Shown piece by piece: positions 1-8,993 of a DNA stretch of 64,000 bases. Both the position numbers and the translations under genes were made by a program. The DNA lies in contig JADKEA010000021.1 in assembly GCA_016718275.1 (NCBI GenBank), positions 223,509-287,508 of the forward strand. Reading direction: 5' to 3'. Origin of the DNA: Candidatus Villigracilis affinis (GTDB lineage Bacteria > Chloroflexota > Anaerolineae > Anaerolineales > Villigracilaceae). The notes below the pieces were generated by a model. The model was given only the letters and a program-made list of their open reading frames with translations. It searched no databases and was not told the DNA's origin. The number at the start of each line of letters is the position of its first letter. Within the stretch, counting starts at the first letter, position 1.

Positions 1-1020
1 GATCTGGCGGCGCTCGATGAACATGCCTTCTTCAACCGTGAATTCATACGGCTTGATATCGCCCGTGGATGTGACCAATGCATCAGCCCAGCTTGTTTCC
101 ACGTTATCGCGTTGAATGCGCCCGAGCGCGAGATGCGCGGCGGTTTGAAAATCGATCGGTTTGATCTGCGGAAAAAGTTTCCTCGCCGTATCATCGCGGA
201 CGATGAGGCGCGCGCGCAAGCCTTCGATGAGCGGCGCAACCACACGCCAATGGATCGGCGTGACCATGTGAACCCAGTATGCCGAAAGACGCGGCGCGTT
301 GAATGGCGTAGGGATGAGCCAGCGTTTCAGGTCGCGTTCTTTTGCGTAACTCAACAACATGTCGGCGTAGGTGAGGCGGCTTGGTCCGCCGATCTCGATG
401 ACGCGTCCATTGCTATCGGGCGTCTTGAGCGCATCGACCAGATACGACAACACATCGCGGATGGCGATGGGCTGGGCCTGCGAGAAAAACCACGCGGGAC
501 AAATCAACAACGGTTCACGCTCGACGAGGTAGCGGATCATTTCAAAAAGGGCACTTCCCGAGCCGACGATCATACCCGCGCGAAATTCGGTGACGGGTAC
601 CTTGCCATAGCGCAGAATGTAACCTGTTTCGTGGCGCGCGCGCAGATAAGGGGAGAGGTTGGCGGTTGGATCCACCAATTCGCCGAAATAGATAATGCGT
701 TCGATGTTTGCATCTTCTGAGGCTTGGGCAAAATTACGCGCTACTTGCAGGTCGCGCTCCGCATCAACCTTCCTGCCCTGTTGCCCGTGGATCAGGTAAT
801 AAGCTACCGAAACATCTTGCATGGCTTCGGCGAGTCCTTCGGGCGAAAGCGCATCACCGGAGATGACTTCCACTCTTTTCAACCAGGCACGCCCCTCCAA
901 ACGGGATGGGTCACGTACAAGACAGCGCACGCGGTAGCCTGCTTCAAGCAGTTTTGGCACCAGCCGCCCGCCCACATAGCCTGTGGCACCTGTAACGAGG
1001 ATAAGTTTTTGGGTTTCCAT
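1..1020 (-). CDS. SDR-family NAD(P)-binding protein, C-terminus cut by window edge
   Basis: From an ATG at 1018-1020 the minus strand is open for 340 codons up to the window edge, so the C-terminus is missing. The N-terminus is a Rossmann dinucleotide-binding fold: a hydrophobic strand followed by TGATGYVGGRL (about residues 9-19), then the basic stretch RCLVRDPSR, which suggests NADP(H). The first 220 residues follow the NmrA/atypical SDR pattern. The later part (SAYWVHMVTPIHW onward) resembles the DUF2867 extension found in some of these proteins. The substrate is unknown. The gene is divergent from the next one across about 100 bp. Family assignment is fairly sure, function is not. Confidence 0.8.
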   Translation of the reverse strand, partial: METQKLILVTGATGYVGGRLVPKLLEAGYRVRCLVRDPSRLEGRAWLKRVEVISGDALSPEGLAEAMQDVSVAYYLIHGQQGRKVDAERDLQVARNFAQASEDANIERIIYFGELVDPTANLSPYLRARHETGYILRYGKVPVTEFRAGMIVGSGSALFEMIRYLVEREPLLICPAWFFSQAQPIAIRDVLSYLVDALKTPDSNGRVIEIGGPSRLTYADMLLSYAKERDLKRWLIPTPFNAPRLSAYWVHMVTPIHWRVVAPLIEGLRARLIVRDDTARKLFPQIKPIDFQTAAHLALGRIQRDNVETSWADALVTSTGDIKPYEFTVEEGMFIERRQI

Positions 1021-1119
1021 GTGACTTTTATTATAAGCCCGCTATTGAAAATGCCAACTGTAAAGGGTTTGAAAGTTATCGCAAATGAATAAAAACTATA
1101 ATTTTCTGATGAGGATCGC

Positions 1120-1773
1120 TTGAGCAGAAAACCCCTTGAATTCATTTCCGGTCTGGCTGTTTACATTGTGTTGACCCTGCTCATCGCCTGGGCCATTATT
1201 CTACGGCTCTCTGTTGTGCCCGTTCAATTCATTAATTGGCTGGGGCAAAGTCACAACCCGCAAAATGCGCTGGCTTTTTTCAGTATGGCATTCAGTGCCA
1301 CGGTCCTCGTTTTTTTGCGGTTCGGGATTGAAATCCCAAGAATAAAAATGGTCACATCTTCTGAGAAACTCCAGCCCTATCTTTCGGGCCTTCCCATCTG
1401 GGCACTTGGATTGTTATGGGCAGGTTCACTGATCGGTTTTTGGAGCGTGTTTCCATCCTGTCAGCCGCCTGTGACCATTCAATTTGAAATTTCGGGCAGG
1501 GAAGGTCTCTTCCATCCATCTGACCTAATTCGCGTTTCGCCGGGGGAGGCAGTCACGGTCACCGCGTATTCGATCAACAAGGATGCCACTTTATCCTGCA
1601 CATGGGAATACGCCGGTGCCGTTTTTCAAACCATCGGCGCACAGCGGGGATGTCAGGTCAACGCCAAATTCAACGAACAACCCGGTAATGGTTTTATGAC
1701 CGTCAGTGTTTCGGAAAACTTTTGTTCCCAGACCTCCATCTTTTCCTTGCAGCCTGTGATTGAACCCCATTGA
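1120..1773 (+). CDS. Membrane protein of unknown function
   Basis: 217 residues from a TTG start; GATGAGG lies just upstream and no later ATG has a comparable site. Three hydrophobic segments (about residues 8-28, 48-66 and 91-109) are followed by a roughly 105-residue soluble tail. The tail has four cysteines (SCQPP, LSCTWEY, RGCQVN, NFCSQ) that could form two disulfides outside the membrane. I do not recognise a family. It ends 18 bp before a lipoprotein gene on the same strand, so the two are probably co-transcribed and may act together at the cell surface. Confidence 0.65.
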   Translation: MSRKPLEFISGLAVYIVLTLLIAWAIILRLSVVPVQFINWLGQSHNPQNALAFFSMAFSATVLVFLRFGIEIPRIKMVTSSEKLQPYLSGLPIWALGLLWAGSLIGFWSVFPSCQPPVTIQFEISGREGLFHPSDLIRVSPGEAVTVTAYSINKDATLSCTWEYAGAVFQTIGAQRGCQVNAKFNEQPGNGFMTVSVSENFCSQTSIFSLQPVIEPH

Positions 1774-1791
1774 TTTTCGATTTGGATCATT

Positions 1792-2811
1792 ATGAAGCTA
1801 AAAACCACCTTGTACTTGAGCATTATTTCTGCACTTTGGCTGAATGCCTGTGGGGCATCGAGCCGCGACGCGAACCTCAAGGCATCCATTTTGCCCGATG
1901 TGTGTCAGGTGCAGGCAGGCGATCAACTGGCGCTGACCCTGGATGGACAGATCCCCGCCAACACACAGATCCAATGGAGCGCAACAATGGGGGAGGTGGT
2001 TTGGGCTGGGCAGGGCCTGACTGCAACTTTCCTTGCGCCGAACAACCCCGGCGAAGCGGTCATCTCTGTGTTGTTCGTTTCAGGGACACCTTCGCCGTTC
2101 ACAGCCAGCCGTTCCTGTGCTGTTGTTGAAAAAAATGTAACCGCCAGCCCGGGCAACATCAATTTCCCATCCGCTGCATCGACGATCGTGATCAGCGAAG
2201 TGATGGGCAATCAGTGCGGCGGACTTGAAACCAGAAAATTCAATCAGTACGTGGAGCTTTATAATTTCGGCGATCAGCCGGTGGATGTGGGCGGCTGGAT
2301 GCTTTTCGACGAAGGTGAAAAAGGGACTCCCGACCGACTCATCTCTTGGAATTCAAGATCCTCGCTTCAACTCGACCCGACGCTGGTTACCAACTCGACG
2401 GTGATTCCGCCCCGCGGCTTTGCCGTGGTCCTCTCTCCGCTGTATCCTGAAGGCAATATCGAAAATCGGATGCCGTATAAATTTCCGCCCGGTGTGATCA
2501 TCTTAACCGCCGAATCAAGCCAGACCCTTGGCGATGACTTCTTCGGCATCATCAGCGACCAGGATGGCTACGACACGATCACACTTTATATCGGCAGTGA
2601 CACCGTCATTGACCGTGTACTGGACACCTATGGCACACCCTCAATTGGCGGCCCTTATCCAGTCAACATCGACGACAATCACCTCGATCACACACCGCTC
2701 CATCTCAGCGAATGCGAATCTGCCGAACGCATTGATCCCCGCCAGCCAGATTCCGAAACGAATTGGATTGCTTTATTCGGTGGTTCCCCCGGCGATGGTC
2801 CGTATCAATAA
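1792..2811 (+). CDS. Lipoprotein with a lamin-tail-like (LTD) domain
   Basis: 339 residues. The signal peptide ends in lipobox LNAC (Cys20), so the protein should be lipid-anchored. Residues about 30-110 look like an Ig-like beta domain. From about residue 124 a lamin tail domain begins (TIVISEVMGN, then YVELYNFGDQPVDVGGW), which is the usual strand pattern of bacterial LTD domains in secreted or surface proteins. LTD domains are structural; no catalytic residues are visible. The gene follows a small membrane protein by 18 bp and is followed by a convergent terminator. Confidence 0.75.
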   Translation: MKLKTTLYLSIISALWLNACGASSRDANLKASILPDVCQVQAGDQLALTLDGQIPANTQIQWSATMGEVVWAGQGLTATFLAPNNPGEAVISVLFVSGTPSPFTASRSCAVVEKNVTASPGNINFPSAASTIVISEVMGNQCGGLETRKFNQYVELYNFGDQPVDVGGWMLFDEGEKGTPDRLISWNSRSSLQLDPTLVTNSTVIPPRGFAVVLSPLYPEGNIENRMPYKFPPGVIILTAESSQTLGDDFFGIISDQDGYDTITLYIGSDTVIDRVLDTYGTPSIGGPYPVNIDDNHLDHTPLHLSECESAERIDPRQPDSETNWIALFGGSPGDGPYQ

Positions 2812-2834
2812 TTGAGATACACTCTTGTCAATAA

Positions 2835-2869
2835 AAAATCGGAAAGATGCATCACATCCTTCCGATTTT
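2835..2869. terminator. Convergent intrinsic terminator
   Basis: Stem AAAATCGGAAAGATG (2835-2849) pairs with CATCCTTCCGATTTT (2855-2869), with one G-T pair. A-rich and T-rich flanks let it work in both directions. It lies between the lamin-tail lipoprotein gene (+) and the inositol-phosphatase-like gene (-). Confidence 0.8.
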
Positions 2870-2896
2870 GCTTTACGTTACTAAAACGAATTTTCT

Positions 2897-3667
2897 TCAG
2901 TTCAATTGCTCAAGCATTTGCTGATAAATGCCTGGGGCTGTTGCCAAAATGGATTGCGGCGTGGAAATGTAGTTTGCCTTTCCATCTGTGGCCGTGACAC
3001 GCGCGCCTGCTTCTTCAGCGATGAGTCCCGCAGCGGCGATATCCCAGGGACGAAGGGCGAGTTCCCAAAAGCCATCGAAACGACCTGCCGCGACATAACA
3101 ACCGTCCAATGCGGCAGAGCCGAGTCGGCGCACGCCCTGAGTCATCTTGGCGAGTTTCTCGAAATTTTTGAAATTATCTTTTTCGGTATTCCAAGTGTCA
3201 TATGGAAAACCCGTCACCAGCAGACTCTTTTGCAATTCCACTGTGCTGGATGCTTTGATCGGCTTTCCATTAAGGAAGGCACCCTGGCCGCGTTCGGCAG
3301 TGAACATTTCATCGCGCAACGGGTCGTATACAGCAGCGAGAAGCATGCTGCCTTCGAAGGCATACGCGATGGAAACGCAAAATACGGGGATGTGGTGCGC
3401 AAAATTCACAGTCCCATCCAGCGGGTCGATGTACCAGATGCCTTCATTGCTGCCCATGGTTTCGCCGCTTTCTTCCGCGACGATGTGACTGTCTGGAAAT
3501 TTGGATTGAATCTCGCCGATCAAAAAGGCTTCCGAGGCATGGTCTGCTTCGGTCACCAGATCGATCACACCTTTGTAGCTGATCTCATGTTCCTGGTTAT
3601 AGCGTTCACGCAGAATGGCGCCCGCGCCACGAGCCAGTCGTTCGATATCTGTCAGAGTTGGTTTCAT
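2897..3667 (-). CDS. Inositol monophosphatase family protein
   Basis: 256 residues from the ATG at 3665-3667, which overlaps the arginase stop as ATGA; a TTG five codons upstream is less likely. The family motifs are complete: EES (E65-E66), WYIDPLDGTVNFAH with the metal ligands D81 and D84 (DPLDGT), and the second metal site RPWDIAAAGLIAEEAG near residue 208. These enzymes remove phosphate from inositol monophosphate and related sugar phosphates using Mg2+; the real substrate cannot be told from sequence. It is the last gene of a four-gene minus-strand run starting at hutI. Confidence 0.9.
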   Translation of the reverse strand: MKPTLTDIERLARGAGAILRERYNQEHEISYKGVIDLVTEADHASEAFLIGEIQSKFPDSHIVAEESGETMGSNEGIWYIDPLDGTVNFAHHIPVFCVSIAYAFEGSMLLAAVYDPLRDEMFTAERGQGAFLNGKPIKASSTVELQKSLLVTGFPYDTWNTEKDNFKNFEKLAKMTQGVRRLGSAALDGCYVAAGRFDGFWELALRPWDIAAAGLIAEEAGARVTATDGKANYISTPQSILATAPGIYQQMLEQLN

Positions 3668-4569
3668 GAATGTCCATTCCAAATGCGGCGGCCAAGCGCC
3701 GAGAGGGCAAAATCCACAGCGAGGGCAGCGGTGCGGTTCTGTACATCGAGTACCGAGTTGACTTCGACGAGGTCCATGCCGATGAGCTTGCCTGTTTCGG
3801 CGATCAACTCACAGGCGAGATGGGTTTCGCGCTGAGTCAATCCAGCGGGGACAGGAGTCCCTACACCGGGAGCATGCTCCGGGTCGAGTGAATCGAGATC
3901 GAGCGAGAGGTAGATCCCATCCACATCACGGCTGACTCGTTCGATGGCTTTTTCCACCACTGAGACCATTCCGTAACGATCGATCTGTTCCATGCCCATC
4001 ACCATCGCACCTGCGTTGTTTAAGTTGACCTTTTCGCCCGAGTCCAGATCGCGTGCGCCGATGATGGCGATCTTCGAAGGGTCGATGACGGGAATTGTTT
4101 CATCCCATAATTGCACAAGGCTTTTATCTCCCAGCCCTGCAAGAATGGCAAGCGACATGCCGTGGATGTTGCCTGAAGGCGTGGTTTCAGCGGTGTTGAA
4201 ATCAGCGTGGGCGTCGATCCAGATGACGCCGATCTTTTTGTTGCGCGCCGCGCCGCGCACCGAGCCAATGGACAGGCTGTGGTCACCGCCCAATACAAGC
4301 GGAAAGTTTTTGGCTTGAATGGAGGTTGCCACCGCGCCAGCCACACGCCGTGACATGGGGATGATGCAGTCGATGTATTTCAATTTTGGATTTGTGATCT
4401 CACACATTTCAGCGATGGGGACTTCCACATTGCCTTCATCGTGCACCGAATACCCGAGCTCTTCGAGCTTTCGTTGCAAGTGCGCGTAGCGGATCGCGCT
4501 TGGGCCCATATCCACACCGCGGCGATCTGCGCCGAGATCGATGGGCACACCGATAATATCTATTTGCAT
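3664..4569 (-). CDS. rocF: Arginase
   Basis: 301 residues, the usual length for bacterial arginase, which hydrolyses L-arginine to ornithine and urea with a binuclear Mn2+ centre. The metal-binding motifs are present: GGDHSLSIG, IDAHADFNT and SLDLDSLDPEHAPG. The N-terminus (IDIIGVPIDLGADRRGVDMG) is typical of arginase rather than agmatinase or formimidoylglutamase. The stop overlaps the next start by 4 nt and the gene begins 2 nt after the GGDEF gene ends, so the run looks like one transcript. Because hutI is two genes upstream, formimidoylglutamase was considered, but the N-terminal signature argues against it. Confidence 0.88.
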   Translation of the reverse strand: MQIDIIGVPIDLGADRRGVDMGPSAIRYAHLQRKLEELGYSVHDEGNVEVPIAEMCEITNPKLKYIDCIIPMSRRVAGAVATSIQAKNFPLVLGGDHSLSIGSVRGAARNKKIGVIWIDAHADFNTAETTPSGNIHGMSLAILAGLGDKSLVQLWDETIPVIDPSKIAIIGARDLDSGEKVNLNNAGAMVMGMEQIDRYGMVSVVEKAIERVSRDVDGIYLSLDLDSLDPEHAPGVGTPVPAGLTQRETHLACELIAETGKLIGMDLVEVNSVLDVQNRTAALAVDFALSALGRRIWNGHS

Positions 4570-4571
4570 GT

Positions 4572-6194
4572 TTATCTCTCCTTTAAAGATCTTTTTTCGA
4601 AAGCCGTCACCCTGTTGCGTCCATTGCTCTTGGACTCGTACAAGGCATCGTCTGCTGCATGTAGGATGGCTTCGCCGGTCAAGCCGTGCAATGGATAGCT
4701 TGCCACCCCGGCAGAAAAGGTTGCCCTCAGGGGTTTTCCTTCATGTTCAACGATTTTATTCGAGTATGCCTGCTGTAAGCCTTGCGCCCGTTCGTAGGCA
4801 GTTTGAAAAGTTACTTCCGGCATAAGGATGACAAACTCCTCGCCTCCGTAACGACAGACAATATCCCCCTGCCGGGAATTCTCAGTGAGGAATTTGGCAA
4901 GGTCACGCAGTACGGCATCTCCACACTTATGGCCGTAGGTGTCGTTGAAACTCTTGAAGTGATCCACATCCATCATGATAATGGAAATGGGCATGTTTTC
5001 ACGCGCAGCTTTTGAAATTTCCTTTTCAAGGGCTTCAGCCAGAAAGCGACGATTGAATACCCCGGTAAGCGAATCGCGGATGGCTTGTTCCTGCAATTGC
5101 AGCCTGAGCCCTTCGATTTCGTTGATCCTTGCCTTTAATTCAATTTCCAATTGTTTGCGCTTCGTGACATCATAAGCCAGAACAACACGTCCGCTCAGTT
5201 TTTCGTTTTGTTCACTATAAAGCGGGGTGATGACCACTTCAAGAATCAATGGCGGGTTCCCTGGAATGACCACTTCTTCGCGGGTTCTTTCCGTGGTGAG
5301 AAAACGATTGTACAGTTCGGGCCATTTTCCAAAGATTTCGATGGGGTCACGTCCGATGATCGATTGCTTTGATCTGCCAAGCCAGTTTTCCGCAACAGTG
5401 TTTGCATCCAGCACGCGATCGTGGGCATCCACTACGAACACCATTTCAGGGATATGTTCCATGACCACGTCACGCGCGATGGGCACGAGGTCAAGCAGGC
5501 GGGTGCGAAAGATACCGGAACTGATCAATCCGATGCTGATGGTGAATGAGATCGGGGTCAGGTCCACTGGGGGGAACACCGAAGGTAAAAAGATGGAAAT
5601 GACCTGATAGAAAATATTGGTGATCCACGGGATGAGCGTGGCGGTGATCAAAAAGGCAAGCTGTTTGCGAAAGATATTCCTGAATTGTATGAAGCGCCAG
5701 ATCAGGAGCACTGTGGCGATGAGGTCAATGGCGTAGGCTTGGAAAACGGCAACCCCATACCAGGGTCCGCGCTGAATGACGAGCGGGCCAAGGTTTTCTG
5801 TGAGCGGTTTTACCGACGAGTAATATAGATGGAACCAGCGATCTGAAACGATCATTCCAAAAGAAATGAGTGGAACAATGCATAACAGGGCGATGTAATA
5901 CCAGTTCACGGAGCGGCCCTGTCGTGAATAACCCAAAATAAAAATGATCCAGAACACAGGCTGGGTGAGAATGCCAACGTTTTCCACTCGCAGCCAGAAT
6001 ATTTTTGTATCCAGATCATGCGAGAAGGTGATCATGGCGTAGCCAAACGACCAGACCGCCAGCGAGCCCAGCATCATAATTAACGCATCGCGTCCTGCCA
6101 CCTCGAATTTTCTGGTAATAAAAACTATGATTGTGACAGCGAATATTGCATTGGCGACAAGTACTGCCCCAAATATGATCCATCCTATATCCAT
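4572..6194 (-). CDS. 7TM-PAS-GGDEF diguanylate cyclase
   Basis: 540 residues. Seven hydrophobic segments fill the first 220 residues (histidine-kinase-N-7TM type). The linker RTRLLDLVPIARD leads to a PAS domain (about residues 245-350), then a short coiled coil and a GGDEF domain from about residue 375 (RDSLTGVFNRRFLAE). The active-site signature is RYGGEEF, so it should make cyclic di-GMP. I see no clear RxxD inhibitory site at the usual position. The same 7TM-linker-PAS architecture occurs in the sensor kinase at 14478-16235. It sits between hutI and arginase, separated by 12 and 2 nt. Confidence 0.88.
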   Translation of the reverse strand: MDIGWIIFGAVLVANAIFAVTIIVFITRKFEVAGRDALIMMLGSLAVWSFGYAMITFSHDLDTKIFWLRVENVGILTQPVFWIIFILGYSRQGRSVNWYYIALLCIVPLISFGMIVSDRWFHLYYSSVKPLTENLGPLVIQRGPWYGVAVFQAYAIDLIATVLLIWRFIQFRNIFRKQLAFLITATLIPWITNIFYQVISIFLPSVFPPVDLTPISFTISIGLISSGIFRTRLLDLVPIARDVVMEHIPEMVFVVDAHDRVLDANTVAENWLGRSKQSIIGRDPIEIFGKWPELYNRFLTTERTREEVVIPGNPPLILEVVITPLYSEQNEKLSGRVVLAYDVTKRKQLEIELKARINEIEGLRLQLQEQAIRDSLTGVFNRRFLAEALEKEISKAARENMPISIIMMDVDHFKSFNDTYGHKCGDAVLRDLAKFLTENSRQGDIVCRYGGEEFVILMPEVTFQTAYERAQGLQQAYSNKIVEHEGKPLRATFSAGVASYPLHGLTGEAILHAADDALYESKSNGRNRVTAFEKRSLKER

Positions 6195-6206
6195 AAATAC
6201 CCTTCG

Positions 6207-7481
6207 TTATGCCGTTCGGTAGTAGCCGACATCCACCGAGTAAACGCGTCCACGCTTGATGACTTGTTTGACCAGGTTCGTGCCATAGCGATAACCAACC
6301 TGACGATAATCCGGCACAGACAGGATGAGCATATCGGCCTGTTTCCCGACTTCGATGGAACCGATCGTATCGGACCTGCGAATTGCGTGGGCGGAATTTA
6401 TAGTGGAGGCCGCGATGGCTTGTGCGGGGGTCAGCTTCATATAACGGCATGCCAGCGCGATCGCGATCTGCATCGACTCGTTCCACGAGGTGCCGGGGTT
6501 GCAATCGGTGGCGAGGGCGAGCATGGCATCGGCTGCGATAAGTTTCTTGGCGGGGGTGTAATCTTTTTCGGCAAGACCGAACGGTGTGCACGGCAATGCC
6601 ACGGCGACCGTATCCGATTTGCCAAGGGCGGCGATATCCGCATCGGATGTGCGCACGAGGTGATCGGCGGATGCCGCGCCCAATTCAGCCGCGAGCGCTG
6701 CGCCGCCGAGGTTGTCAAATTCGTCAGCGTGGATCTTGAGCGGGAATCCCAGCGACCCTGCCCGGGTTAGGATCTGACGCGACTGTTCAAGGTCGAATGC
6801 TTTCGTTTCGCAGAAGACATCCACAAAAGGCAGGTTGAGTCGCGGTGCGTGAGTCTCCCACCATTCCTTTAACATCGGCAGCATGGTGTTGACGACTTCG
6901 TCGGTGTAGCCCTGCGGATTGTCTTTGTATTCGGGAGCGATGGCGTGTGCGCCAAGAAATGTGATCGCGAGATCAAGCGGACTTTCATCATCGAGTGCGA
7001 GCAATGCTTTGAGCAGGCGCAGCTCAGTGGAAGTTTGCAAACCATAGCCTGTCTTCGCTTCGGCAGTGGTGGTTCCGTGAGCGAACATTTTCAGCAGGCG
7101 CGGACGGGTTTGCGCGATCAAGGTTTCGAGGCTGGCAGTGCGTGTAGCTTTGACGGTTGAGATGATGCCGCCGCCCGCGGCGAGAATATCGAGATAAGCC
7201 ATGCCGCCCATTTTCATTTCGAATTCATTGGCGCGATCGCCCGCCCAGATGACGTGGGTGTGCGGGTCCACGAATCCGGGCATGAGGACGGAATGCCCGG
7301 CGTCCAATGTGGGTTCATCGGGATAGGCATTTCTAAGTTCGTCCGTTGTGCCGACCGCAATGATCTTTTCGTCGCGCACAATGACTGCGCCGTTTTCGAT
7401 AATGCCGAGGGTGCCGAGGGCATGTCCGCGCTGCGGGCCTCCCGCCAGGGTGAGAAGTTGTGATGCAGAATGAATTAACAT
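6207..7481 (-). CDS. hutI: Imidazolonepropionase
   Basis: 424 residues of the amidohydrolase fold. HutI opens the imidazolone ring of 4-imidazolone-5-propionate to give N-formimino-L-glutamate, the third step of histidine degradation. Metal-site and substrate motifs are visible: DPHTHVIWAG, AAGGGI, AKTGYGLQ, KIHADEF and ATDCNPGTS. No hutH, hutU or hutG lies nearby, so the rest of the pathway must be elsewhere or the enzyme serves another use. It is the first gene of a minus-strand run and is divergent from the Flp pilin gene across 250 bp. Confidence 0.92.
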   Translation of the reverse strand: MLIHSASQLLTLAGGPQRGHALGTLGIIENGAVIVRDEKIIAVGTTDELRNAYPDEPTLDAGHSVLMPGFVDPHTHVIWAGDRANEFEMKMGGMAYLDILAAGGGIISTVKATRTASLETLIAQTRPRLLKMFAHGTTTAEAKTGYGLQTSTELRLLKALLALDDESPLDLAITFLGAHAIAPEYKDNPQGYTDEVVNTMLPMLKEWWETHAPRLNLPFVDVFCETKAFDLEQSRQILTRAGSLGFPLKIHADEFDNLGGAALAAELGAASADHLVRTSDADIAALGKSDTVAVALPCTPFGLAEKDYTPAKKLIAADAMLALATDCNPGTSWNESMQIAIALACRYMKLTPAQAIAASTINSAHAIRRSDTIGSIEVGKQADMLILSVPDYRQVGYRYGTNLVKQVIKRGRVYSVDVGYYRTA

Positions 7482-7731
7482 GTTTTGCCGCCGATCTGAT
7501 TGTATTTAGTTGCGCTATTTAACCACAGAAAAGATTGTTGGGGGAACGATGATATGGAACTGTTCAATTTATTTTTCTCGCGCCAGCATAGCATATCATG
7601 ACCAAAAAATGACTAACATAACTGTTAAGAAATAGCGTTGATTCGCTCTTGTGTTTTTTTATGTACTGGGTAAAATAAAGCCAATTCAGGAAGCGTTCCT
7701 GAGCATATTATCAGAAAGGAGATTTACATCC

Positions 7732-7887
7732 ATGTTATTCGCCCCCAAAGAAAAAGGTCAAGGTCTCGTTGAATATGCGCTGATCCTCGTTTTAGTAGCT
7801 ATCGTCGTTATTGCGGCTTTGATGATCCTCGGACCAATCATCGGCAACGTGTTCAGCAAAGTGAACTCCAGCCTCAGCACCGTCTAA
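7732..7887 (+). CDS. Flp/Fap-type pilin subunit
   Basis: 51 residues from the ATG at 7732, ten bases after AAAGGAG; a longer frame from 7651 exists but has no ribosome site. The sequence has the class IVb prepilin signature KG/QGLVEYALIL: cleavage after Gly, with Glu at +5, followed by one hydrophobic helix and a short tail, the normal size of a mature Flp pilin. A strong terminator follows, so it is a single-gene transcript. No tad assembly genes are in the window. A second, longer pilin-like gene lies at 13189-13665. Confidence 0.9.
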   Translation: MLFAPKEKGQGLVEYALILVLVAIVVIAALMILGPIIGNVFSKVNSSLSTV

Positions 7888-7902
7888 TCCAATCTTATCA
7901 AT

Positions 7903-7936
7903 AAAAAAAGTCCCGTCGAAAGACGGGACTTTTTTT
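7903..7936 (+). terminator. Intrinsic terminator after Flp pilin gene
   Basis: Perfect stem AAAAAAAGTCCCGTC (7903-7917), loop GAAA, then GACGGGACTTTTTTT (7922-7936), 16 nt after the pilin stop and 41 nt before radC. The short leader left before radC suggests radC has a compact promoter of its own or depends on read-through. Confidence 0.92.
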
Positions 7937-7977
7937 ATTTTGCTGTAAAATTGCCTGCATCAAAATAAGGAGCGGCC

Positions 7978-8688
7978 ATGATGACTGAACCCAATTCAAA
8001 ACCTGTGTATCGCATTGCTGACTTGCACGAATCAGACCGTCCGCGGGAGCGCCTGGCTTTGCTTGGCCCGCAGGCTCTGACCAACGCCGAATTGATCGCC
8101 ATCTTATTGCGTGTGGGTGTGGCAGGCGAGAATGCGGTGGAGGTGGGACAGCGCTTGTTGAAAAAGTTTGGCGGTTTGAGCGGTTTACATCGCGCGCCGA
8201 TCAAGGAACTCATGGACCAGCATGCGATCGGTGAAGCCAAAGCCGCGCAGATCAAAGCAGCGATTGAATTGGGGAGAAGGCTTTCGTTGGAAGCCCCCGA
8301 AGAACGACCTTCCATCAACAGTCCCGCAGATGCGGCAGCTTTGCTGCAATATGAAATGTCTGCCCTGGAGCAGGAACATTTGCGTGTTATTTTGCTCGAT
8401 AGAAGAAATCGGGTTTTGGAAACGGTGGAGGTTTATAAAGGCTCGGTCAATTCATCGCAGGTGCGGGTGGGGGAGTTGTTCAAGGATGCGATCCGGGCGA
8501 ATGCGTCGGCGATTGTGGTTGCGCATAATCACCCAAGCGGTGACCCAACTCCCAGCCCTGATGATGTGGCTGTGACACGCGCCATCGTGCAGGCAGGGAA
8601 ATTATTGGATATAGACGTACTGGATCATCTGGTGATCGGACAGGGAAAATGGGTCTCGTTGAAGGAACGCGGCCTTGGGTTTGCGTGA
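7978..8688 (+). CDS. radC: RadC-family JAB-domain protein
   Basis: 236 residues. An N-terminal helix-hairpin-helix-like region (residues 1-100, including RERLALLGPQALTNAELIAI) precedes a JAB/MPN domain with the zinc motif HNHPSGDPTPSPDD and the family ending SLKERGLGFA. AAGGAG lies at 7967-7972; the start may be the first ATG or the adjacent second one at 7981. RadC was once thought to act in repair and its role is still uncertain; the metal motif suggests a Zn-dependent hydrolase. The stop lies only 2 nt from the end of the convergent acylphosphatase gene, with no terminator between them. Confidence 0.92.
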   Translation: MMTEPNSKPVYRIADLHESDRPRERLALLGPQALTNAELIAILLRVGVAGENAVEVGQRLLKKFGGLSGLHRAPIKELMDQHAIGEAKAAQIKAAIELGRRLSLEAPEERPSINSPADAAALLQYEMSALEQEHLRVILLDRRNRVLETVEVYKGSVNSSQVRVGELFKDAIRANASAIVVAHNHPSGDPTPSPDDVAVTRAIVQAGKLLDIDVLDHLVIGQGKWVSLKERGLGFA

Positions 8689-8690
8689 TG

Positions 8691-8993
8691 TCACAGACTC
8701 ATTTTGACGGTGAACCCGCTTAAATGTCCGGTGGGCTGCTCGTATTCCACCTTTGCCTCATCCACACGTGAGTGCCGTGGACCTGTTTTAACCATCTGAA
8801 TAAATTGATCGATCTGTTCAGGAGTGCCTTCGGCCACAGTCTCGACGGTATCAGAGCCGAGATTGCGCACCCACCCAAGCACGCCTATTTGCAAGGCGTG
8901 GTATTCCACATGCGCGCGGAAGCCCACACCCTGCACGCGTCCCTTCACCCACATGTGCACGCGCTTCACTTCGTCAGTTGGGTTGTTTTGCAC
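8691..8993 (-). CDS. acyP: Acylphosphatase
   Basis: 100 residues from a GTG start. The hallmark GRVQGVGFR is at about residues 18-26, with the catalytic Arg, and the conserved Asn lies in GWVRNLGSDTVE. It hydrolyses small carboxyl-phosphates such as acetyl phosphate. Its ribosome site AAAGGAG lies inside the 3' end of the upstream metallopeptidase gene and the two frames overlap by 20 nt, so they are translationally linked. Confidence 0.9.
   Translation of the reverse strand: MQNNPTDEVKRVHMWVKGRVQGVGFRAHVEYHALQIGVLGWVRNLGSDTVETVAEGTPEQIDQFIQMVKTGPRHSRVDEAKVEYEQPTGHLSGFTVKMSL

Noticed and set aside
112..1092. Plus-strand ORFs over the left edge (202 and 122 codons)
   Set aside because: They are antisense to the SDR-family gene, which has a clear Rossmann motif and a full open frame.
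2906..3835. 309-codon plus-strand ORF
   Set aside because: Antisense shadow of the inositol-phosphatase-like gene and the end of arginase; no family signature.
3664..4569. Formimidoylglutamase (HutG) as identity of the arginase-family gene, because hutI is near
   Set aside because: The N-terminus and metal-site spacing follow arginase; hutH and hutU are absent nearby.
8688..8691. Missing terminator between convergent radC and acyP read as a fusion or assembly fault
   Set aside because: Both genes are complete with normal C-termini; tight convergence occurs in compact genomes.
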